From Allobosea sp. WAO (GTDB lineage Bacteria; Pseudomonadota; Alphaproteobacteria; Rhizobiales; Beijerinckiaceae), in NCBI RefSeq assembly GCF_001509835.1, contig NZ_JXTJ01000016.1:62001-126000 (forward strand): a DNA stretch of 64,000 nt. The letters run 5' to 3'. A model generated the notes under the pieces. It did no database searches. It was not told the DNA's origin and saw only the letters and a list, made by a program, of their open reading frames with translations. Below, in pieces: positions 49,684 to 59,000 of this stretch (positions are counted from its first letter, which is position 1; each line of letters starts with the position of its first letter). The position numbers and the translations under genes are program-made.

Positions 49684-51045
49684 TCAGCCCGCGAGGATCG
49701 CCTGCTCGACGATGCCGAGCGCCCGGTCCAGCTCAGCCCGAGCGATCACCATCGGCGGCGACAGGGTGAGCACGTTGCCCTGGCTGATCTTGAAGCTGAG
49801 TCCCGCCTCCAGGCAGCGATAATAGGCCCGCTCGGCAAGGCCATTGTCAGGCGTGAAGTCGGCGCGGTCGGAGACCAGCTCCACCCCGAACAGCAGCCCT
49901 CGTCCGCGTACATCGCCGACAGAAGGGCAGCGCTCGGCGAAGTTTCGCAGGCGATCCATCGCATAGGCGCCGAGCTCCGCCGCCTTCTCCGTCAATCCTT
50001 CCTCGCGGATGATCTCGATCGTCGTCAGAGCCGCACGGGTGGTGACCGGGTTCTTCTCATGGGTGTAATGGCCGATCGCATAGCCGCCCGCGACGTCGAG
50101 GTCGCGGCGGGCGACGACAGCGGCGATGGGCAGGATGCCGCCGCCCAGTGCCTTGCCGAGCACGACCATGTCGGGCTGCACTTCGTCATGTTCATGGGCG
50201 AAGAAGCGCCCCGTCTTGCCGAGGCCCGTCGGGATCTCGTCGAAGATCAGCAATGTGCCGTGCCTGTCGCAGGCCTCGCGCACGCTCTTCCAGAAGCCGG
50301 GCGCCGGCGGATAGGGTGTGGCGCGCATCGGCTCGGCGACGACCGCGGCGATGTCGCCCTCCTTCGCGAGGACATAGGCGATCATCCGGGCGCAGGCGCG
50401 TGCCGATGCCTCCAGGCTGTCGTGGCCATAGGCGCAGTTGCGGTTGCCCCAGGGCGCGACGTGCTCCGCTCCCGGCAGCAGCGGGCCGGCGATGCCTGAC
50501 CGGAAGGTCGCTTCGCCGCCGACGCTCGAGGCGCCGAAGCCGGCCCCGTGGAAAGCATCCCAGAAGGACAGGGTCTTGAACCGCCCCGTCGCCGCACGGG
50601 CGAGCCGCAACGCCACCTCGATCGCATCCGAGCCGCCGGTGGTGAAGAGCACCTTGCCGAGATCGCCCGGCGCCAGCCGTGCCAGTGTCTCTGCGAGCTC
50701 GACGGCCGGTTCGCAGGTGAAGCGCCGCGGTGCGAAGCAGAGATCGTCGAGCTGAGCCTTGATCGCCGCCTTGAGGCGCGGATGGCCATAGCCGATGTGA
50801 TGGACGCTGTTGCCATGGAAATCCATGTAGCGGCGTCCCATCGTGTCCTCGATCCAGATGCCCTCCGCTTTGGCGATGGCGGTCAGGCACGGGCTGGAAA
50901 GGCTCTGGTGCAGGAAGGTGGCGGAGTCGCGGGCGAGTAGCTCGCGGGTTCCGGCATCGCCGATGCCGGCCGCCCAGCCACCGCGGGCCGCGGAGGTGTT
51001 GGACTCACCCTCGGTGTGAACGATTGCGGAAGCTTCGGCGCGCAT
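49684..51045 (-). CDS. Class III PLP aminotransferase-fold enzyme, PbfA-like
   Basis: A 453-residue PLP enzyme. The PLP lysine is in 'VVLGKALGGGILP' and the PLP-binding Asp in 'LIFDEIPTGLGKTG'. 'FLHQSLSSPCL' and 'YMDFHGNSVHHIGYGHPR' recall the (R)-1-hydroxy-2-aminoethylphosphonate ammonia-lyase (PbfA) group rather than BioA or ornithine aminotransferases. The divergent LysR resembles phosphonate-associated regulators. No phnW, phnX or phnA partner is in the window, so the assignment to phosphonate use is tentative. Confidence 0.75.
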   Translation of the reverse strand: MRAEASAIVHTEGESNTSAARGGWAAGIGDAGTRELLARDSATFLHQSLSSPCLTAIAKAEGIWIEDTMGRRYMDFHGNSVHHIGYGHPRLKAAIKAQLDDLCFAPRRFTCEPAVELAETLARLAPGDLGKVLFTTGGSDAIEVALRLARAATGRFKTLSFWDAFHGAGFGASSVGGEATFRSGIAGPLLPGAEHVAPWGNRNCAYGHDSLEASARACARMIAYVLAKEGDIAAVVAEPMRATPYPPAPGFWKSVREACDRHGTLLIFDEIPTGLGKTGRFFAHEHDEVQPDMVVLGKALGGGILPIAAVVARRDLDVAGGYAIGHYTHEKNPVTTRAALTTIEIIREEGLTEKAAELGAYAMDRLRNFAERCPSVGDVRGRGLLFGVELVSDRADFTPDNGLAERAYYRCLEAGLSFKISQGNVLTLSPPMVIARAELDRALGIVEQAILAG

Positions 51046-51186
51046 GGCAGGTCCCGGTTCGCGCCTCGCGGGCGCCATGGAATCCAGAATGCCGATCCCT
51101 TCTCCATCTGAGAAATCGCTAATTCGTATCTATCTATAAAATAAATCGATATAACAGCAGCTCCCCTCGCTCGGGTCTTCCTCGCC

Positions 51187-52131
51187 ATGCGCCATGTCCA
51201 GCTTCGCGCCTTCCATCAGGTCGCGCTCTCCGGCGGTTTCTCGAAGGCGGCGCAGGCCTTGCACCTCACCCAACCGGCGATCTCCGACCAGGTCCGACGG
51301 CTGGAAGAGGAATACGATGTCGCCCTGTTCAGCCGCCGCCATCGCCAGGTCGTCCTGACCCCGGCCGGCAGCAGGCTGCTCGCCGTCACGCACCGCCTGT
51401 TCGGTGCGGAAGGGGAAGCTCTGGAGCTGCTGCAGGAGGAACGTTCGCTGCGGACCGGCTCGCTGCGGATCATGGCCGATTCCGTGCATCACGTGCTCGA
51501 CGTGCTGACCGCCTTCCGCGAGCGGCATCCAGGCATCCAGGTCACGATCGCACAAGGGAATACCGGCAGCATCGTCGAGACGCTGATCAACTACGACGCG
51601 GAGATCGGCGTTCTCGGCGAACTCGGCGATGAGCGCGCCTTCACGGTGATGCCGCTCAACGTCTCCCCGATCATCGCCTTCGCTGCCCGCAGCCATCCGG
51701 TTGCGGGCAAAGCCAACCTATCCCTGGCGGAGCTCGGCGACTGGCCGCTGATCATGCGCGAGCGCGGATCGCGCACCCGCCAATTGCTTGAGGAGCGAGC
51801 CGCCGAACAGAAGGTCGAGCTGCGCTTCGCCGTGGAAGCGGAGGGACGTGAGGCCGTCCGCGCCATCGTGGCCGCCGGTGGCGGCGTCGGCTTCGTCTCC
51901 GCCGCGGAATTCGGCGCGGACGATCCGCAGCTGATCCGTATCCCGCTCGACGGGCCGCCACTCCTGATGCACGAAAAGCTGATCTGCTTGCACGAGCGGC
52001 GCAACAGCAAGACCATCCAGGCCTTTGTCAGTCTGGCGCAGTCCCTGCGCGGTGTCGCTCACGCGCAGTCCGGCAGCGCAGACGCAGATTGCGGTGCCTG
52101 GGCAAATCGGGGCAAGAAGGCGACGCGCTGA
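51187..52131 (+). CDS. LysR family regulator, aminoethylphosphonate-catabolism-like
   Basis: A 314-residue LysR protein. The start 'MRHVQLRAFHQVALSGGFSKAAQAL' and 'LTQPAISDQVRRLEEEYDVALF' (HTH about residues 17-37) resemble the aminoethylphosphonate-associated LysR subgroup. The effector domain is complete, and the tail after about residue 290 is Ala/Asp-rich and probably disordered. It is divergent from the PbfA-like gene with a 141-bp AT-rich promoter region. Confidence 0.87.
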   Translation: MRHVQLRAFHQVALSGGFSKAAQALHLTQPAISDQVRRLEEEYDVALFSRRHRQVVLTPAGSRLLAVTHRLFGAEGEALELLQEERSLRTGSLRIMADSVHHVLDVLTAFRERHPGIQVTIAQGNTGSIVETLINYDAEIGVLGELGDERAFTVMPLNVSPIIAFAARSHPVAGKANLSLAELGDWPLIMRERGSRTRQLLEERAAEQKVELRFAVEAEGREAVRAIVAAGGGVGFVSAAEFGADDPQLIRIPLDGPPLLMHEKLICLHERRNSKTIQAFVSLAQSLRGVAHAQSGSADADCGAWANRGKKATR

Positions 52132-52178
52132 ATCATCATCGCAGGAGCGATGATCGGGCGGGTAACCGGGCACTCTAG

Positions 52179-52772
52179 ATGGTCACACGCGCAGAGCTCG
52201 TATCACGGCTGGAACGGGCGTTTCTGGACCATGGCTACGCGCAGCTGACGATGATCACCATCGCCGGGATCGTCGATGTCACGCGCCGGACGCTCTACAA
52301 CTATTTCAGCAGCAAGGAAGAAGCATTCCGCTTCCTGATCGAGCAGGCCAATGCGAATGCCGTCGAGGCCGGCATGGCGGCAGGGCGTGCAGCCCTCGCG
52401 GCAGGAGACGACGCGGTCGAGATTCTCGCGACCGTTCTCGACATCCGCTACGGCGACACGAGGCGGCGGCTGAGCCAGTCGCCGCACGCGATCGAGATCA
52501 ACGACCAGGCTTTTCGCCGCTGCCGAGACATCATGGTCGGCTCGGCCATCGCCTTTCAGGACAAGCTGGCGGCGTTCATCGTGGAACTCGAGCAGCAAGG
52601 CATTCTGCGCGTCAGGAAGAGCGTAAGCCCCGAGGATCTTGCGCAACTGCTCGCCGACGGAGCCCGCGGGACCAATCAAAGCCTGCCGCCGATCGCTCCG
52701 GACAAATTGCATCTGCGCTATCGGGGCATGGTCCGGGCACTGCTTCATGGCACGCTGGAAGGCGGAGGCTGA
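52179..52772 (+). CDS. TetR family transcriptional regulator
   Basis: A 197-residue regulator. The N-terminal HTH is 'LTMITIAGIVDVTRRTLYNYFSSKEEAF' (key part TRRTLYNYFSSKEE near 35-48). The C-terminal ligand domain is not close to a known subgroup. It follows the LysR gene by 47 bp and may share its transcript. Confidence 0.9.
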   Translation: MVTRAELVSRLERAFLDHGYAQLTMITIAGIVDVTRRTLYNYFSSKEEAFRFLIEQANANAVEAGMAAGRAALAAGDDAVEILATVLDIRYGDTRRRLSQSPHAIEINDQAFRRCRDIMVGSAIAFQDKLAAFIVELEQQGILRVRKSVSPEDLAQLLADGARGTNQSLPPIAPDKLHLRYRGMVRALLHGTLEGGG

Positions 52773-52881
52773 ACGTCCGCGTCTGCCCCGATATGGATAC
52801 CGCCCCCTTCTCATTTTTTACGATATTGTGCAGAATGCTTGAGGGGGACGGACCGGTACGGCGTCATCCGGCGGGGGGCCG

Positions 52882-53820
52882 ATGCAGTCTTTGGAGTGGA
52901 AGATCGATCGGCTGCTGGCCGATCCGCAGTTTGATCGCGCCATCCATCGCCTGGCCTCCGGCTTCGTGGATGTGCAGGCCGCCGCGCCGCGGCTCGCCTC
53001 GCAATTTGCGACCCAGCAGCGCTGGCTGATGTCGCACGCGGCGCTGTCGCGTTATTTTCGCGGCCTCCGCTCCGGTCGGCCGGGCTTGTCGCGGACCGAA
53101 TTCCTCGAGGAAGCGCTGGGCCACCGACTGGCAAGCCGCAACACCGCGACAGCCTTCTTTGCCGAAGCGCTGCACTACGGGTTGATCCGGCCAATTGGAG
53201 CCACCGGCCGCAACTCCGGCCAGGTCGAGCCCTCGCCAGCAACTTTATGGGCGCTGACCGAGTGGTACGCCCTGCATCTGTCGGCGCTCGATGCACTCGA
53301 CAGCGAGAACCGGGTCGAACGCCTGCGAAACGCGGACATGATATTGCTCGGCGAGATGGAGGTCGGCGTCGCCGACGGCCTGCTGGGCTGCGAGCTGATC
53401 CGTTCCCCCGCTCCGATCTATGCCGTCTTCGCCTCGGTGGATGATGGCGGCAGCTTGATGGACCGCTTGATCGTCGGCCTGGACAGGGATGTTGCGCCGG
53501 CTCAGGAGCACGCACTGACCGACGTCACTTCAGTTTCCGCGCTTGCCCGGCGGCTCAACCTGTCCCGTACGCATACGGGCAGAACCGTGGCGGCAGCGGC
53601 TGCTCTCGGCGGGCTCGGCTGGAGCGGCGCGCCCGGGCGCTCACCGATCTGGCTTTCGAAGCGTTTTCGCGCCGAGTACGCGCAGATCCAGGCTGCGAAG
53701 CTCGCCATCATCGGCACAGCCTTCGACGCTGCGGCGAGAACGGCAGAGCCTTCCTTGCCGACGGCTGCCGTAGCAGCTCCGGAGCTGGTTCACGGCCATT
53801 CCGATGGCCCGCCATGCTGA
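52882..53820 (+). CDS. hypothetical protein with possible winged-helix regions
   Basis: A 312-residue soluble protein I cannot assign. Two stretches look like winged helices: residues about 70-105 ('LSRTEFLEEALGHRLASRNTATAFFAE') and about 215-255 ('VSALARRLNLSRTHTGRTVAAAAALG'). GGGGGGCC precedes the ATG. Its last codons overlap the start of the MFS gene by 7 bp. It may be a transcriptional regulator of that permease, but this is inference. Confidence 0.6.
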   Translation: MQSLEWKIDRLLADPQFDRAIHRLASGFVDVQAAAPRLASQFATQQRWLMSHAALSRYFRGLRSGRPGLSRTEFLEEALGHRLASRNTATAFFAEALHYGLIRPIGATGRNSGQVEPSPATLWALTEWYALHLSALDALDSENRVERLRNADMILLGEMEVGVADGLLGCELIRSPAPIYAVFASVDDGGSLMDRLIVGLDRDVAPAQEHALTDVTSVSALARRLNLSRTHTGRTVAAAAALGGLGWSGAPGRSPIWLSKRFRAEYAQIQAAKLAIIGTAFDAAARTAEPSLPTAAVAAPELVHGHSDGPPC

Positions 53821-55175
53821 GGAAGGCTGAAGAGGCAGAGCCTTCGCCAGACAGCCAGGCGCAGCCCTCGATCGGCGCGCGTCTCGATGCGCTGCCGTTC
53901 TGCCGGCTCAGGCTGGCGATCTTCGCCGTCACAACGCTGGCGCTGTTTGCTGACATCGCCGAGGTCGCGCTCGGCAATGCGCTCGGCGCGGTCTTCCAGG
54001 CGCCGCCGCGCAGCATGACGCGAACCGAGCTTTCGCTGTTCCTCGCCGCGATCTTCGCAGGCGGAGCCGTCGGTGCTCCGGGCTTCGGCCTGCTCGGCGA
54101 CCGGACAGGCCGGCGCCTCGCCCTCCAGGTGGCGCTCCTGGTCGTCGCCATCGGCTCGATCGGTGCCGCGGCGAGCGATGATGCCGTTACCCTGATCGGC
54201 TTTCGTTTCCTGTCAGGGCTCGGCATCGGCGCCTGCCCGCCGCTGATCGCCGCCTATCTCGCCGACGTCATGCCGCCGCGCTGGCGCGGGACAATGGTCT
54301 GCCTTTGCGCGGGCCTCGCCTTTCTCGGCGCCCCAGCCATCATTTTCCTGATGCGCGCGACGACGCCGAGCTTTCTCGGCCTGGAAGGCTGGCGCTGGGC
54401 GCTGAGTTCGGGAGCCGTTCTCGCCATCCTCGCCGCGGCGCTGTTGAGCCTGCTGCCGGAATCGCCGCGCTGGCTGGCAGCGGCCGGCCGTCTTGAGGAA
54501 GCCGAAGCCGCCTTGCGCCGCTTCGGAGGGCAAAAGCGCAAAGTCGCTGCCATTCCTGTTCCGGCAAGCGACCTCACCTCGACTGCGGACGCGCGCGAGA
54601 CGCTCAGCGTCGGCCGACGGCTGCTCCTGCTCTGCGTGCTCTATGCACTGGCGCCCTGGGCGACGATCGGCTTCCCGCTGATGAGCGGCGCCGTCATGGT
54701 CCAGAAGCAGTTCAGCATCAGCGATTCCGTGGTCGCGGCAGGGCTGATCATGTTCGGGCCGGTGATCGGCAACCTGCTCATGGCCCTCGTGATCGATCGG
54801 ATCGGCCGTAGGGCGAGCCTGATCGCTAGCGCCGTCGCGATGATCCTGCTGGGGGTGGCCTTCGCTGCGGCGACCGAATTCACTCCCCTGGTCGGGATCG
54901 GGATCGCTTTCGCGCTGTGCAGCGCCATCTATGCCAGCGTGCTCGGCGTCTATGCCGCCGAGATCATTCCGACGGCACTGCGGTCCTCACGGACGTCGCT
55001 GGCCTGGGGGATCGGACGGCTCGTCTCGGTCTTCGTGCCGCTGGTCTTCTTCGCGCTCATCCACCAGTTCGGCGTCTGGACGATGTTCGGCGTGATCGCG
55101 GTTGCCCTTGGCTTCAGCGCCTTTCTGGTTGCCAGCGTCGGCGCCCAAGGACGGTCGCGACAGCCTGTCGCCTGA
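53814..55175 (+). CDS. MFS transporter, aromatic-acid/metabolite symporter-like
   Basis: A 453-residue protein with 12 spans and an N-terminal polar extension of about 35 residues. Motifs 'GLLGDRTGRRLALQV' after span 2 and 'IDRIGRRASLIAS' after span 8 are classic MFS signatures, and 'PESPRWLAAAGRLEEAE' is the sugar-porter/AAHS loop after span 6. The substrate is unknown; it might be a compound handled by the PbfA-like enzyme. Confidence 0.87.
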   Translation: MLRKAEEAEPSPDSQAQPSIGARLDALPFCRLRLAIFAVTTLALFADIAEVALGNALGAVFQAPPRSMTRTELSLFLAAIFAGGAVGAPGFGLLGDRTGRRLALQVALLVVAIGSIGAAASDDAVTLIGFRFLSGLGIGACPPLIAAYLADVMPPRWRGTMVCLCAGLAFLGAPAIIFLMRATTPSFLGLEGWRWALSSGAVLAILAAALLSLLPESPRWLAAAGRLEEAEAALRRFGGQKRKVAAIPVPASDLTSTADARETLSVGRRLLLLCVLYALAPWATIGFPLMSGAVMVQKQFSISDSVVAAGLIMFGPVIGNLLMALVIDRIGRRASLIASAVAMILLGVAFAAATEFTPLVGIGIAFALCSAIYASVLGVYAAEIIPTALRSSRTSLAWGIGRLVSVFVPLVFFALIHQFGVWTMFGVIAVALGFSAFLVASVGAQGRSRQPVA

Positions 55176-55450
55176 CCGTCAGGCCCATACACGACCACCA
55201 CCCTGGATTGTACCGGCCGATTTTGGGTGATCCATGCATGTGACCATTTTTGAAACGCGTATTGCACAAGATCGAGCAATTTGAGAATTTCCAGTCCTTC
55301 ATCGGGGCGCGAGATCGCCTCGGCGCGGGTCCGCATGGGTCATCCATCTGCCGTGATCGACGGTAGCAGGCGCCGGGAGACGAGATTTCCTTGATGCGAA
55401 GACCGTTCCGGCGCGCTGCCGGAATGGTGGGGGCTGTGTCGAGGTGTGAC

Positions 55451-56080
55451 GTGAAGGCGAAGCGATTGATGTCCGGCTGGGCGAGGCTCGGCCTGGTCAT
55501 GACCATATCAACCGGCTCGGCCTACGCTCAGCCTACTCCTCCCAAACCCGCGCGCCCCTCCGCGCCAGCTGTGGCGACGGCCACGCCGGCAGCCCCGCCC
55601 GCCGCATCCCCGGTATCGCCCGAGCCCAGCAGCACCACGGCGAGCTTCGGCGACTGGACGCTGCGTTGCCAGCGCATCGCCGACGCGGCGAAGCCGATGC
55701 GGGTCTGCGAGGTCGCGCAGGTCCTTCAGGCACAGGGCCAGCAGGCTCCGATCGCACAGGTCGCGCTCGGGCGGCTCGGCAATGACGAGCCCGTGCGTAT
55801 CACGGCGGTGATGCCCGTCAGCATCTCATTCCCCGGGAGCGTGCAGATCGTGATGGGCGAGAAGGACGCAAAGCCGGTCGACCTGCCCTGGCGGCGCTGC
55901 CTCCCGACCGCCTGCTACGCCGATGCCGCCCCGGGCGACGAGGCCTTGAAGCAATGGCGCAAGGCGACCGAGCAGGGCCGGATCCTGTTCAAGGACGCCG
56001 CTGGACGCGAACTGGCCCTGCCCTTGTCCGGCCGCGGTCTCGATCAGGCGCTCGACGCGCTCGCGAAGGAGCGCCTCTGA
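55451..56080 (+). CDS. Invasion-associated locus B (IalB) family protein
   Basis: A 209-residue exported protein beginning at GTG 55451 (GAGG six bases upstream), which gives a normal signal peptide ending 'GSAYAQ'. A Pro/Ala linker (about residues 28-60) leads to the IalB domain: 'FGDWTLRCQR', 'CEVAQVLQAQ' and 'PWRRCLPTACYADA', with the paired cysteines of the family. In Bartonella IalB promotes erythrocyte invasion; environmental homologues have no settled role. It ends 1 bp before the giant adhesin gene. Confidence 0.85.
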   Translation: MKAKRLMSGWARLGLVMTISTGSAYAQPTPPKPARPSAPAVATATPAAPPAASPVSPEPSSTTASFGDWTLRCQRIADAAKPMRVCEVAQVLQAQGQQAPIAQVALGRLGNDEPVRITAVMPVSISFPGSVQIVMGEKDAKPVDLPWRRCLPTACYADAAPGDEALKQWRKATEQGRILFKDAAGRELALPLSGRGLDQALDALAKERL

Positions 56081-56081
56081 C

Positions 56082-59000
56082 ATGTCGAAGCGTCGCTCGC
56101 TCCGCCCGGCTACGGCATTCCTGCCGCGCACAGCCGGCCCGCGGCAACGCGACGTATTCGCGCCGCGGCCGCGTTCGGTCCTGGCGACCTGGCGGGAGCG
56201 TTGCCTGGTCGGCCAGGCGATGGCACTGGCGCTCTGGAACGCGCCGGCCTTCGCGCAGAACATCATCACGCCGGATGGGCGCACCCAGACCAATGTCTCG
56301 GTGAGCGGCGGCACGACGACGATCACGACGCAGACGGTGTCCGGTGGGGCCGGCTATAATTCGTTCTCCCGCTTCGAGCAGGCGGCGGGCACGACCGTCA
56401 ACATGCACCTGCCCCAGAACACCGGCGCGCTGGTCAACATCGTCAGAGACGGCCCCGTCGTCATCAACGGCATCCTGAACTCGTATCGCAACGGCCAGAT
56501 CGGCGGCCATGTCTACTTCTCGGATTCGGCCGGCTTCACCGTCGGCCCGAGCGGCGTCATCAACACCGGCCAGCTGACCGTCAACACGCCGACGCGGGCG
56601 TTCCTCGACCAGGTGATCGGGCCGAACGGCGTCGTCAATGAGGCGATGGCGGCACGCCTGCGGGCCAACGACGTGCCGATCTCGCCCGATGGCACGATCA
56701 CCATCGACGGCCGGATCAATGCGCGCCGCGGCGTCAGCCTGAACGGCCATACGGTCAGCGTCGCCGGCCAGATCAACGCCAATACCGCCGCCGTCGATAT
56801 CAGCGAGCGTCGCCGCCAGCACCGGGCGGCCTTCGCCCAGAGCGTCAACACCGCAGGGCTCCAGCAGGGCGGCGCCATGGTCGCACGCCGCGGCGGCGGC
56901 ATCGAGATCGTCGCGGCCGGCACGGCCTCGATTTCCGGGACCTTGAATGCGAAGGCGACGGCGCACCGTCCGGCGGGGACGATCGCCGTCCGCTCCGGCA
57001 AGGGCACGACGATCGCCGCGACCGCGCGCATCAATGCGACGGGCAGCGCGCCAGGCGCTGCACCCATCTCGGCAACGCCAGGCAGCCCCAACGTCAATAC
57101 GGCGGATGGCGGCAGCGTCTCGATCCTTTCAGGCGGCGCGATCTCGATCGCGCGCGGCGCCGTGATCGATGTGAGCGGCGCCCAGGCGGTCGCGGCCAAG
57201 GGCGGCTCGGCCGTGATCTTCGCCGACACCAATCTCGACGTACAGTCGGGAGCGATCTTCCGCGGCACTGCCGGCATCACCGGCGATGGTGGTTTCCTCG
57301 AGCTGAGTGCTAAGAACACAGTCACGCTCGGCGCCGTCGATGTCGACCTGTCGGCACGCAGCGGCAAGGCCGGGCTGCTCTACATCGACCCGACCGACAT
57401 CGTCATCGGCGCCGGCGGCAGCGCCAACATGATCACCAACGGCACGAACGTGTCGCTGGAAGCCACGAACAGCATCACCATCGCCGGCGACGGCATCATC
57501 GACACCCGCAATTTCAATCGCTCCGCCGGAGCGCTCTCGGCGCTCAACCCTTCGCTCGGCAATTCCGGCAGCATCACGCTGACCGCGCCGAGCATCACGG
57601 TCCGCGGCACGCTGCTGGCCGGTGTCAGCGCCGGCAGCAGCCACATCGCCGGCGACGTGACGCTCGACGCGACGACCTCGCAAAGGCTGATCGGCGGCCG
57701 CGCCAGCGCGAGCTCGACCATCGACATCTACGGCACGATCACCGGTCGCGACGTGCTGCTGAAGGCGGACGCCACGGCAATCGCGTCCTATATCGACCCA
57801 TCGGCGGGTCCGCTGGTGGCGCTGGCGGCTCAAACCGCTGCAGGCGCGGCGCTTGGCCTGAACGGTGGCTATGTCGGCAGCGAGATCACGAGCCGGGTCC
57901 AGGTCGCCAGCGGCGCGACGATCGAAGCGTCGCGCGACGTCAGCCTCACCGCCAAGGGCCGGCAGGAGGCCTCGCTGCCGGCGATCACGGTCAACGGGAA
58001 CAGCGTGTTCGGCGGGGCGGTCTCGATCGGCGAGATTTCCGGCACAGTGACCGCCGACATCGCCTCGGGCGCCACGATCCGTGTCGGGCGCGACCTCGCG
58101 GTCAAGGCCGAGAACGACGTCAAGCTCGGTGTCTCCGCCATCTCCGTCACCGTCGGCGAGACGCTAGCGGCGGCGACCGTCGCCTTCGGCAGCGTCGACG
58201 TCAGCACCGCGGCCAAGGTCCATTCAGGCGCGACGATCGTCACCGGCGGCGTCAGCAACGTCAGCATCACCGCGTTCAACACCAATTCCTTCTCGACCTC
58301 GGCCAACTCCATCGCGGCGTCGGGCGGCGTGGCGGGCGCCTCGATCGCCTATTCCGACTACAGGGCGCAGGCCGATGCCCTGCTCGGCGCCTCGCTCGGC
58401 ACGGAGGCGAGCAAGCTCAAGCGTGTCACGGTGTCGGCGGTTTCCGACACGACCAAGAACGCCACCAGCGCCTCGACGACAGTCGGCGACAACCTGATCT
58501 TCAACGCCGGCCCGGCCGGCACGACCGTCTCGACACTGCTCAGCCAGCTCCTGGGCAAACTCTCGAGCGGCTCGTCGAGCGTTCCCGTCAAGGCCGGCAG
58601 CGCCATCGCCATCGCGGACAGCAGCCTCGTCGCCAGGGCCGCGATCGCTGCCGATCCGGGCGGGGCGGCGCCGACGCTGCATTCCGACGGCAATGTCGTG
58701 GTGGCGAGCCGCCAATCCGATTTCGGCGTGCGCCTGATCGCCGACAGCTCGATCAACTCGAACTCGAAGGATCCGACGAGCGCGCAGCCAGAGGCGCAGG
58801 TCTCGCTCTCCTTCGCCATCGGCGTCGGCAACTACGCGCACGAGTCGACGGCCTCCATCGGCTCCGGCGTGACCATCAACGCCTACCGGGTCGGCGTCGG
58901 CGCCACCAACGAGATGCCGATCTCGAACACCTGGACGAACTGGGCCGGCCCCCTCGAGGTCGTCTCGCACCTCAACGGCAATCTCGGCACCGTCAACAAC

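Noticed and set aside
55176..55450. possible gene between the MFS and IalB genes
   Set aside because: Only short frames without ribosome binding sites; an upstream in-frame start at 55391 would give the IalB protein an unlikely signal peptide.
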